This document shows positions 6,097-11,452 of a DNA stretch of 11,452 bases, piece by piece. Source of the stretch: Porphyromonadaceae bacterium UBA7180. GTDB taxonomy: Bacteria; Bacteroidota; Bacteroidia; Bacteroidales; Muribaculaceae. Every line of letters starts with the position of its first letter. Position 1 is the first letter of the stretch. Both the position numbers and the translations under genes were made by a program. The notes below the pieces were generated by a model that saw only the letters and a list, made by a program, of their open reading frames with translations, had not been told where the DNA came from and made no database searches. The DNA is taken from positions 1 through 11,452 of the forward strand of contig DKVK01000066.1 of assembly GCA_002491165.1 (NCBI GenBank), written 5' to 3'.

Positions 6097-7046
6097 ATAC
6101 ATACGGTTGGGAGATAGAAGCTTACGCTCCCGTGCACAGGGAGGAATGGGATGCCTTCGCCCTGGCGGCGCGCAACTCCGTCTTCCTCTTCCGGCGCGGG
6201 TACATGGATTATCACTCCGACCGTTTCCGTGACCGCTCGCTAATGGCGCGGCGCCGCGGACGACTCCTGGCCCTGCTGCCGGCAAACCTTACGGACGACG
6301 GCGTGCTCCACAGCCACAGCGGACTGACCTACGGGGGATGGATTCTTCCTGAAAAACATCTCGACGCCGAAGATGTGCTTTCCCTTTTCCACGCCGCCGC
6401 CGCTTATTGCCGGAACCACGGCATCAAGGCCGTCGACTACAAACCATTGCCTTGGATTTACGCGCGGCGCCCCTCGCAGGAAGACCTATACGCCCTCTAC
6501 CGCTTAGGCGCCACGCCGAGCGGCGCACAGGTGTCTTCGACCATCGACTACCGCGACCCGGGCACGTTCAACACCCTGATGCGGCGCCACCTGCGCAAGG
6601 CCGATGCGCTCGGCCCCGTAATAGGGGAGACCGGCGATGTGCCGGCATTCCACCGTCTGCTCGAAGAGTGCCTGCGCGAGCGTCACGCCGTGGCGCCGGT
6701 GCACAGCTTGGCAGAATTGACGCTGCTCCGCGACCGTTTCCCGCAGAACATACGCCTCTTCACCGCGTCGCTCGACGGCGAGCCGCAGGCCGGAGTGTGC
6801 ATGTATCTCACCGACACCGTGGCGCACGCCCAGTACATTGCCACCACGCCGCGCGGACGGAAGCTGAACCTCCTGACACCGCTTTTCCATTATCTGATAG
6901 AACTCTACTCGGCGACGCACCGCTACTTCGACTTCGGCACCTCCAACGAAGAGGGAGGCCTGGTTCTGAACGCCGGCCTCCTGCGCCAGAAAAGCTCTTA
7001 CGGCGCAACCGCCACCATATACTCCCGCTACCTTCTGACACTGTGA
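6081..7046 (+). CDS. FemAB/GNAT-like acyltransferase
   Basis: This 321-aa protein lacks a signal peptide or membrane segments and should be cytoplasmic. The C-terminal half carries the GNAT-fold pattern of FemAB-like proteins: MRRHLRKADALG (167-178), LFTASLDGEPQAGVCMYL (226-243), HAQYIATTPRGR (249-260), a long helix TPLFHYLIELYS (266-277) and FDFGTSNEEGGLVLNAGLL (283-301) followed by KSSYG. The 'yFDFG.S.e..G..lN' signature is typical of GNAT/FemAB members found in polysaccharide loci. It could add an acyl or aminoacyl group to a sugar or glycan precursor; the substrate is unknown. The start ATG at 6081 follows GAAGGA and lies inside the end of the EnvC-like gene (16-nt overlap). The next gene begins 5 nt after the stop. 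This tight junction argues for co-expression. Confidence 0.8.
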   Translation: MAGLVDTYGWEIEAYAPVHREEWDAFALAARNSVFLFRRGYMDYHSDRFRDRSLMARRRGRLLALLPANLTDDGVLHSHSGLTYGGWILPEKHLDAEDVLSLFHAAAAYCRNHGIKAVDYKPLPWIYARRPSQEDLYALYRLGATPSGAQVSSTIDYRDPGTFNTLMRRHLRKADALGPVIGETGDVPAFHRLLEECLRERHAVAPVHSLAELTLLRDRFPQNIRLFTASLDGEPQAGVCMYLTDTVAHAQYIATTPRGRKLNLLTPLFHYLIELYSATHRYFDFGTSNEEGGLVLNAGLLRQKSSYGATATIYSRYLLTL

Positions 7047-7051
7047 CCATT

Positions 7052-8023
7052 ATGACGACCACCCCGACAGTTTCCATAGCAATGCCGGCCTATAACGCCG
7101 AGAAATATCTGCCCGATGCCATTGAAAGCATCCTCGCGCAGACATTCTCCGACTGGGAACTGATAATAGCCGACGACGGCTCCACCGACGGAACAGCGGA
7201 GATAATCAGAACTTATGAAGAGCGCGACTGTCGCATCCGCTCTGTCAGGATGCCGTGTAATTCCGGGCGTTGTCTGGAACCGCGTCTCGCCGCCGTGCAC
7301 GCCGCCAAGGCCGACCTCGTGATGTGTGTGGATGCCGACGATGTGCTTGATGCCGACTTGGTGGAACAGGCGTTGCGCCGCCGCGAAAAGACCGGCGTCG
7401 AGATTGTCCTCCCCGTTATGGCAAGGTTTACAGGGGTTCCGGGAGGTCGCCCTCAATTCGTTGTGCCGGCATCATCGTTTCCTCTGGAGAGGGTGATGAA
7501 AGGCATGGAGGCTGCTTTGCTGACCATCGGGCATTGGAAAATAGCGTTCATCGCGGCACTCTGTCCCAAGGCACTCTACCTGAAGACCGAAAAACTGCTT
7601 CCGGCGTCGGGGGCGCGCAATCTCGACGAAGCCCTGACACGTATTCTCCTCGACAATGCCGTGTCGGTGGCATGGATTCCGGCACGATACTGGTATCGTG
7701 ACACCCCCGGATCGGTGACCCATTCCCCGAAAGTGGTGGAGTCTGTGGCGTTGACCAACGCTGCGGTGCTGGAATATATGCGCGGGCGCCACGGCATGGA
7801 CTCCGAAGCCGCCCTAAGGGCCGAAGCTGCTCTATTCGTGTCGGTGATAGATATGCTTTACCTGCCGTGGCCAGACTTGAAGACGGTTGCCGCTCTGCGA
7901 ACCCAAGTGCGCCCGCACCGCATCAGGCACCTTGTTTCCCGGAAACACATAGCCGCGCTGCGCCTGGGACTGCGGGCGGCTTCCCTCATTTTCCGAACTT
8001 ATGGCCACTTCAAAAAAAGATAA
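7052..8023 (+). CDS. GT2 family glycosyltransferase
   Basis: This 323-aa GT-A fold enzyme starts with PTVSIAMPAYNAEKYLPDAI (5-24), a classical GT2 N-terminus. It carries the nucleotide-binding IADDGSTDGT (39-48), the metal-binding DADD (94-97, a DxD-type motif) and NLDEAL (190-195) in the position of the catalytic ED motif. All expected elements are present, so it should be active. The C-terminal third (about 235-323) is helical and basic and may bind the membrane surface; no transmembrane helix is clear. The reading frame stays open far upstream (to 6407), but residues before 7052 have no glycosyltransferase character and overlap the acyltransferase in another frame, so ATG 7052 is chosen. 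It lies 5 nt after the acyltransferase and overlaps the flippase by 23 nt, placing it in a glycan assembly operon. Sugar specificity is unknown. Confidence 0.92.
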   Translation: MTTTPTVSIAMPAYNAEKYLPDAIESILAQTFSDWELIIADDGSTDGTAEIIRTYEERDCRIRSVRMPCNSGRCLEPRLAAVHAAKADLVMCVDADDVLDADLVEQALRRREKTGVEIVLPVMARFTGVPGGRPQFVVPASSFPLERVMKGMEAALLTIGHWKIAFIAALCPKALYLKTEKLLPASGARNLDEALTRILLDNAVSVAWIPARYWYRDTPGSVTHSPKVVESVALTNAAVLEYMRGRHGMDSEAALRAEAALFVSVIDMLYLPWPDLKTVAALRTQVRPHRIRHLVSRKHIAALRLGLRAASLIFRTYGHFKKR

Positions 8024-9491
8024 CAGCTACCGCAGCATCCTCAAGTCGAACACAATCTTCGGCGGCGTAAGGGTATTCCAGATGCTTATCGGGATAATCC
8101 GCGGCAAGTTCGTGGCCATGTTCCTCGGTCCGGAGGGGATGGGTCTCGCGGCGCTGTTCAACTCTACCTCCGACTCGGTGCGCAAAGTGGCGTCGCTGGG
8201 ACTGAACCTTGCCATAGTCAAGGATGTGGCGGCCGCCAAGAACCCGCAGTCGCTCGCCTCGACAGTGCTCGCCATACGCCGTCTGCTGGCCTTCACCGCC
8301 ACCGCAGGGCTGCTGGTGTGTCTGCTCTTCGCCTCGCAGATAAGCCGCCTCACCTTCGGCAACGAAACCTATACATACCAAATCCTACTGCTTGGCGCAG
8401 TCGTCTTCCTCACCATAGTGTGGGAGGGGGAAATGTCTGTCCTTCAGGGCCTTCATAAAGTCAAGACGCTGTCTGCGGCCACCCTCGTCGGTTCGCTGAC
8501 GGGGCTTTGCATCGGCGTGCCGCTCTATTGGCTCTGGGGCTACGACGGAATCGTGCCCGCCATGCTGGCATACGCCGTGGTGATGGCCGTCTTCTACACC
8601 GTGTCGGTGCGGCGTCACGTCTCCACCGCCGGGCTTAAGTTCGTGTGGCGCGAGCACCGCTCCTTCATCAAGGCGTTGCTGCTGATGGGGCTTATCCTCA
8701 TGGTCGGGGATACCATAGGCAGCATCGTGCAGTACCTCGTAAACATTTTCATCCGCACATACGGGTCGCTGGACCATCTCGGCTTGTGGCAAGGCGCCAA
8801 TTCGCTTACCAACCAGTTTGCCGCCGTAGTCTTCGCCGCGCTGGCCATGGATTATCTCCCGCGGCTCACGGCGCTGGCCAAGACGGGAGAGGACTTCTCG
8901 ACGGTGGTGGACCGGCAGACCGAGATTTCATCGCTGCTGATCATGCCTCTCTCGGTGCTGTTCATCCTCTTCGCGCCGCTGGTGGTGCGTCTGCTGCTGA
9001 CCACCGCTTATCTTCCCATAGTCCCGCTGCTGCGCGTCCTCGCTGTGGCGCTGGCTTTGCGTACCGCCATGATACCGTTAGGCTACGTTACGCTGGCCAA
9101 AGACAATAAGAAAGTGTTCTTCTGGCTCGAAGCCGTCTGGGGAAACGTGCAGTTGCTGGGCCTTCTGGTGCTGGGCTACCATTTCGGGGGCATCATGGGA
9201 CTCGGTGTGGCAACGCTCATCGACAATCTCTTGTGTCTGCTGATATACACGGTGGTGAACCGCTCGCTCTACGGTTATCTCTTTTCGGGGAAGGCTTTGG
9301 GGTGCATTATACTGTCGGTGACTTTCGCATCGGCGGCGCTATGGGTATCAGTTATCCCCCATGAAGTGGCGTCATACTCGCTGATGGCGGTTCTGGCCGC
9401 GGCGGCGACTCTGATTTCTTTTCACGGCCTCAAGAAGCGGCTCCGCAACGACACCGTGGAGGAGAAAAATGAGGAAAATGACAAAATTTAG
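8001..9491 (+). CDS. wzx: Wzx-type O-antigen/polysaccharide flippase
   Basis: This 496-aa inner-membrane protein of the MOP exporter superfamily (O-antigen translocase group) is expected to move undecaprenyl-linked oligosaccharides to the periplasmic face. The N-terminus SYRSILKSNTIFGGVRVFQM (9-28) and the following GIIRGKFVAMFLGPEGMGLA (31-50) are typical of the Bacteroidota translocase subgroup. About twelve hydrophobic stretches can be picked out by eye, for example near 17-43, 98-112, 127-145, 158-178, 182-202, 224-250, 312-335, 343-362, 374-392, 397-418, 432-452 and 457-475. The tail (about 478-496) is charged and cytosolic in style. The start overlaps the preceding GT2 gene by 23 nt. 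It is the last gene of the compact run; no clear terminator follows before the tRNA promoter. No Wzy polymerase is visible nearby. Confidence 0.9.
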   Translation: MATSKKDNSYRSILKSNTIFGGVRVFQMLIGIIRGKFVAMFLGPEGMGLAALFNSTSDSVRKVASLGLNLAIVKDVAAAKNPQSLASTVLAIRRLLAFTATAGLLVCLLFASQISRLTFGNETYTYQILLLGAVVFLTIVWEGEMSVLQGLHKVKTLSAATLVGSLTGLCIGVPLYWLWGYDGIVPAMLAYAVVMAVFYTVSVRRHVSTAGLKFVWREHRSFIKALLLMGLILMVGDTIGSIVQYLVNIFIRTYGSLDHLGLWQGANSLTNQFAAVVFAALAMDYLPRLTALAKTGEDFSTVVDRQTEISSLLIMPLSVLFILFAPLVVRLLLTTAYLPIVPLLRVLAVALALRTAMIPLGYVTLAKDNKKVFFWLEAVWGNVQLLGLLVLGYHFGGIMGLGVATLIDNLLCLLIYTVVNRSLYGYLFSGKALGCIILSVTFASAALWVSVIPHEVASYSLMAVLAAAATLISFHGLKKRLRNDTVEEKNEENDKI

Positions 9492-9524
9492 GTCCGGGAA
9501 TAAGGCAATTCCAAAAAAATTTAT

Positions 9525-9532
9525 TAACTTTG
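9525..9532 (+). promoter_or_regulatory. -7 promoter box for tRNA-Leu
   Basis: TAACTTTG is an exact match to TAnnTTTG. It lies in an AT-rich gap 34 nt after the flippase stop and about 48 nt before the mature tRNA. Transcription would start near 9538-9540, giving a leader of about 40 nt. No clear TTTG -33 box is seen. Confidence 0.65.
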
Positions 9533-9549
9533 CTGCGAAAATGGAATCA

Positions 9550-9571
9550 GGCACCTTTCTACCGCGGTGCC
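9550..9571 (+). other. Hairpin in the precursor-tRNA leader
   Basis: GGCACC (9550-9555) pairs perfectly with GGTGCC (9566-9571) around a 10-nt loop. It lies between the tRNA promoter and the tRNA, ending 8 nt before the mature 5' end. No T-run follows, so it is not a typical terminator. It may mark the 5' leader removed by RNase P, or end read-through from the flippase operon. Confidence 0.4.
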
Positions 9572-9579
9572 GGAGGTCC

Positions 9580-9664
9580 GCAGGAATGGTGGAATGGTAG
9601 ACACGGGGGACTTAAAATCCCCTGGCCTTTACCGGCTGTGTGGGTTCGAGTCCCACTTCCTGTA
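9580..9664 (+). tRNA. tRNA-Leu (anticodon UAA)
   Basis: The 85-nt sequence folds as a class II tRNA. The acceptor arm is GCAGGAA (9580-9586) with TTCCTGT (9657-9663), the first pair being a G-U wobble, and the discriminator is A9664. The D stem is GTG/CAC. The anticodon stem GGGGA/TCCCC encloses loop CTTAAAA (9611-9617), with anticodon TAA at 9613-9615, reading UUA leucine codons. A long variable arm (about 9623-9638) and the T arm GTGGG-TTCGAGT-CCCAC complete it. CCA is not encoded and must be added after transcription. A promoter box and a terminator flank it, so it is its own unit. Confidence 0.95.
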
Positions 9665-9678
9665 CTATAATTTTTACC

Positions 9679-9713
9679 GGCTGCCGACTTTTTTGACGGT
9701 AGCCTTTCGTTTT
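9679..9713 (+). terminator. Terminator after tRNA-Leu
   Basis: GGCTGCCG (9679-9686) pairs with CGGTAGCC (9697-9704), one G-U wobble, around a T-rich 10-nt loop. TTTCGTTTT follows. Position and T-rich tail fit an intrinsic terminator for the tRNA. Confidence 0.7.
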
Positions 9714-9717
9714 AACC

Positions 9718-9743
9718 GGGCGACCGGCGTTGTGCGGTCACCC
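9718..9743 (+). other. Second hairpin, in the leader of the GT4 gene
   Basis: GGGCGACCG (9718-9726) pairs with CGGTCACCC (9735-9743), nine pairs with one G-U wobble, around an 8-nt loop. It ends 22 nt before the ATG at 9766. It has no T-run. It may be a second terminator or a leader structure affecting expression of the glycosyltransferase. Confidence 0.45.
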
Positions 9744-9765
9744 TTCCGGCGAACTGAAAAGTCGA

Positions 9766-10872
9766 ATGAAGATACTGATACTCAACTCCATTATGTTCAC
9801 GCCCGATGGCGGTGTCATCCCTAAGGTCGATTCCCTAAAGGATACTATGATGTACAATATGTGTCTGGGGTTCCGGCAGTCGGGACACGAGGTGACGCTC
9901 TGCGCGGCAGAGGAATACCGTCCTGTCAAGGAGGAAGAGTATCCTTTCGGCATCCGGTTCTTCCGCTCGGCGTTCACCCGCCTGTTCCCACCCACGGCAT
10001 TGCCTTGTTCTCCGGAACTCAAGCGGTTCCTGAAGCGCAATGCCGCCGGATATGACGTAATAATTTCCAGCGAACTGTTCAGTTTCCCGAGCCTTTACGC
10101 CGCACTCATAGCTCCCGAGAAGACGGTGATATGGCAAGAACTGTCGGTGCATCCCGCCAAGTTCCACCGGCTCCCGTCGCGATTCTGGTACAACTTCCTG
10201 GCGCGTCCGCTGATGCGGCGCCCGCTGGTGGTGGCACGCTCCGAAGCCGCCCGCGATTTCGTGTCGCAATACCACAAAAACACTTCCGACAAGATAGTGG
10301 ACCACGGCATAAACGCCGACCGCTTCGTCACGTGCAGCGAAAAGACCGACTCGCTGGCCGTCGTAGCACAGCTTATCAGGCGCAAGAACGTGGACCGTAT
10401 CATCGCGGCGTTCGCGCAGTTCGTCCGGCATCCGGCCGGCTGCAATTACGTATTGAAGATATTCGGGCGGGGACCCCTGGAGCAGGAATTGAAACAGCAG
10501 GTGCGCAAGGCAGGCATCGAAGACCGCGTGACCTTCTTCGGCTTCACGCCGCACAGCGAGATGGTGGAGCACCTTTCGCGTGCAAAAGCCTCGCTCATTG
10601 CCACTTCGCGCGACCTTAACGTCGTTTCCATTCCCGAGGCCATAGTCTGCGGGACCCCGGTGCTGACCAACACCGTCCCCAACTCCGCCCGCACCGTAGC
10701 GCAACACAATCTCGGCATAGTGAAAGACAATTGGGGTCTCGACGAACTTCTCGAAATAACCGGCAACAACGCCCGGTACGTAGCCAACTGCGTAGCCTAC
10801 GCCCCGCAACTGACCTCGCTCCACGCGGCCGAAACCCTTGTAAACGAATTTCTCTCCCGACAACATCATTAA
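9766..10872 (+). CDS. GT4-type (GT-B fold) glycosyltransferase
   Basis: This 368-aa protein is a retaining GT-B glycosyltransferase, probably using a nucleotide-sugar to extend a cell-surface glycan. The N-terminal domain opens with MKILILNSIMFTPDGGVIPK (1-20), the usual first strand and glycine loop. The C-terminal donor domain has DHGIN (179-183, at the 'NGVD' position), VVAQLIRRKNVDRII (199-213), FGRGP (233-237), VTFFGF (255-260) and SIPEAIVCGTPVL (288-300). Of the Ex7E pair, only the second Glu (Glu291) is clear; the first position lies in SRDLNVV, without an acidic residue where Glu is usual. A TTG at 9730 would add 12 residues, but they overlap the leader hairpin and lack family character, so ATG 9766 is preferred. 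No promoter box is seen between the tRNA terminator and the start, so read-through from the tRNA promoter is possible. A small lipoprotein gene follows after 19 nt. Confidence 0.9.
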   Translation: MKILILNSIMFTPDGGVIPKVDSLKDTMMYNMCLGFRQSGHEVTLCAAEEYRPVKEEEYPFGIRFFRSAFTRLFPPTALPCSPELKRFLKRNAAGYDVIISSELFSFPSLYAALIAPEKTVIWQELSVHPAKFHRLPSRFWYNFLARPLMRRPLVVARSEAARDFVSQYHKNTSDKIVDHGINADRFVTCSEKTDSLAVVAQLIRRKNVDRIIAAFAQFVRHPAGCNYVLKIFGRGPLEQELKQQVRKAGIEDRVTFFGFTPHSEMVEHLSRAKASLIATSRDLNVVSIPEAIVCGTPVLTNTVPNSARTVAQHNLGIVKDNWGLDELLEITGNNARYVANCVAYAPQLTSLHAAETLVNEFLSRQHH

Positions 10873-10891
10873 CAATTTATCAACTATCCAA

Positions 10892-11374
10892 ATGAGGAAA
10901 CTATTTTATCTTTCAGCGGCCGTAGCCATGACGTTGGCCGTAACAACTGCCTGTGGCGGCAACAAGTCGGCAGGAAACGATTCCGCCGCATCCGGACAGA
11001 CTCAGGAACAAGCAGACTCCATAGCCCGCGCCGATTCGCTGGCCCGGCTGGACTCGATAGCAAAGGCAGACTCGATGGCAAAAGCTGATTCCGCAGCCAA
11101 AGCCGACTCCATAGCCAAAGCCGAGAAAGCCGCCGCTTCCGGCAAGAAAATCGACGGTCTCCTAAGCAAATACCAGTCGCTTGGCAACGAAATCCGCGAA
11201 GGTTTCTATCCCGACGGACAGTTTATTCCCCCCGCCCTACGCATGGCCTCGGAGACATTCTTCATTCCCTTCGCGAAGCTCCACAGCCAGCTCAAAGGTA
11301 TGGAGAAAGACATGACGCCGGAGCAGAAAGCCAAATTCGACAAAATCTCGAACCGATGCAAAGAGGTGCTCTGA
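10892..11374 (+). CDS. Small lipoprotein with DSxA(K/R)A repeats
   Basis: This 160-aa protein begins with a lipoprotein signal peptide: MRKLFYLSAAVAMTLAVTTA then Cys21, followed by GGN. Ser/Ala/Gly-rich residues 22-40 form a flexible stretch. Residues 42-77 are six consecutive six-residue repeats of the form D-S-x-A-(K/R)-A (one unit ends in Leu), likely an extended or helical linker. The C-terminal part (about 84-160) is a distinct, predicted helical domain with EIREGFYPDGQFIPPALRMA (100-119) and KGMEKDMTPEQKAKFDKI (135-152). I do not recognise that domain. Ala-, Asp- and Lys-rich repeat linkers behind lipoprotein signals are frequent in Bacteroidales. It is probably anchored in the outer membrane facing the periplasm or surface; no residue after the Cys settles this. 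It lies 19 nt after the GT4 gene and may share its transcript. Confidence 0.85.
   Translation: MRKLFYLSAAVAMTLAVTTACGGNKSAGNDSAASGQTQEQADSIARADSLARLDSIAKADSMAKADSAAKADSIAKAEKAAASGKKIDGLLSKYQSLGNEIREGFYPDGQFIPPALRMASETFFIPFAKLHSQLKGMEKDMTPEQKAKFDKISNRCKEVL
11015..11122 (+). repeat. Six 18-bp in-frame repeats in the lipoprotein gene
   Basis: Six tandem 18-bp units each encode D-S-x-A-(K/R)-A/L. The third position varies (Ile, Leu, Ile, Met, Ala, Ile). Codons differ between units (GAC/GAT, TCC/TCG, GCA/GCC), so the peptide pattern is better kept than the DNA. This suggests an old repeat under protein-level selection and not a recent expansion. Confidence 0.8.
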
Positions 11375-11388
11375 CAGCCGGAGTAAGG

Positions 11389-11410
11389 ATGGTCCTTTAT
11401 GTAAGACCAT
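11389..11410 (+). terminator. Weak candidate terminator after the lipoprotein gene
   Basis: ATGGTC (11389-11394) pairs with GACCAT (11405-11410) around a 10-nt loop, starting 14 nt after the stop codon. No T-run follows directly. The rest of the window (11411-11452) is AT-rich with no recognisable gene. Confidence 0.35.
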
Positions 11411-11452
11411 ATACTTGCAATCTACTTAAATCCGACTTTTAGAACAATTTTA

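Noticed and set aside
6407..7051. 215-codon upstream extension of the second GT2 gene
   Set aside because: It overlaps the acyltransferase in another frame, is Arg/Pro/His-rich, and the canonical GT2 N-terminus begins at 7052.
9497..9512. Hairpin GGAAT/ATTCC after the flippase stop as a terminator
   Set aside because: Only five pairs and followed by A residues, not T, on the transcribed sense.
9580..9765. tRNA-Leu as an integration site with a mobile element
   Set aside because: No integrase, no repeated tRNA 3' end, and no change in gene character downstream within the window.
9567..9824. 85-aa plus-strand open frame over the tRNA
   Set aside because: It reads straight through the tRNA-Leu, its terminator and the GT4 start; it is a chance frame.
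9835..10875. 346-aa minus-strand open frame
   Set aside because: It lies opposite the GT4 gene, which has clear family motifs; the antisense translation has none.

Overview
The window looks like a chromosomal segment of a Bacteroidota bacterium, order Bacteroidales, with GC-rich coding DNA. Three things support this. Two boxes match the Bacteroidales -7 promoter consensus TAnnTTTG (before the gene at 514 and before the tRNA at 9580). The gene order dUTPase, TPR protein, DUF4292 protein, EnvC/M23-like protein is one I recall from Bacteroidales. Shine-Dalgarno sites are mostly weak or absent. The family cannot be fixed by eye; heavy use of ATA for Ile would fit a Muribaculaceae-like genome, but that is only a guess. 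All convincing genes are on the + strand.

Layout: (1) Positions 1-183 hold the C-terminal tail of a secreted or surface protein, interrupted by an in-frame TAA. A 330-bp AT-rich spacer follows, with two terminator-like hairpins and then a T-tract-rich promoter. (2) Positions 514-2183 hold a GT2 glycosyltransferase and an AraC-family regulator. (3) Positions 2273-9491 form a tightly packed run, probably one operon: dut, a 622-aa TPR protein, a DUF4292 (LolA/LolB-like) protein, an EnvC-like protein with a degenerate LytM domain, a FemAB/GNAT-like acyltransferase, a second GT2 glycosyltransferase and a Wzx/O-antigen-translocase-type flippase. Five of the six junctions are short gaps (4-5 nt) or overlaps (4, 16 and 23 nt); the TPR/DUF4292 gap is 35 nt. 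(4) A tRNA-Leu(UAA) has its own promoter, a leader hairpin and a terminator. (5) A GT4 glycosyltransferase and a small lipoprotein with six hexapeptide repeats close the window.

The common theme is envelope biogenesis. The flippase, three glycosyltransferases and acyltransferase look like part of a glycan (O-antigen-like or capsule-like) locus. No polymerase, chain-length regulator, initiating sugar-phosphate transferase or sugar-nucleotide gene is visible, so the locus is partial or dispersed. The EnvC-like, DUF4292 and TPR proteins look like cell-wall or outer-membrane maintenance factors. I do not see an evidently new defence or mobile system. The features most worth a second look are the EnvC-like protein with a lysine-rich linker in place of its coiled coil, its tight coupling to glycan genes, the apparently leaderless promoter at 502-509, and the interrupted tail at the left edge.
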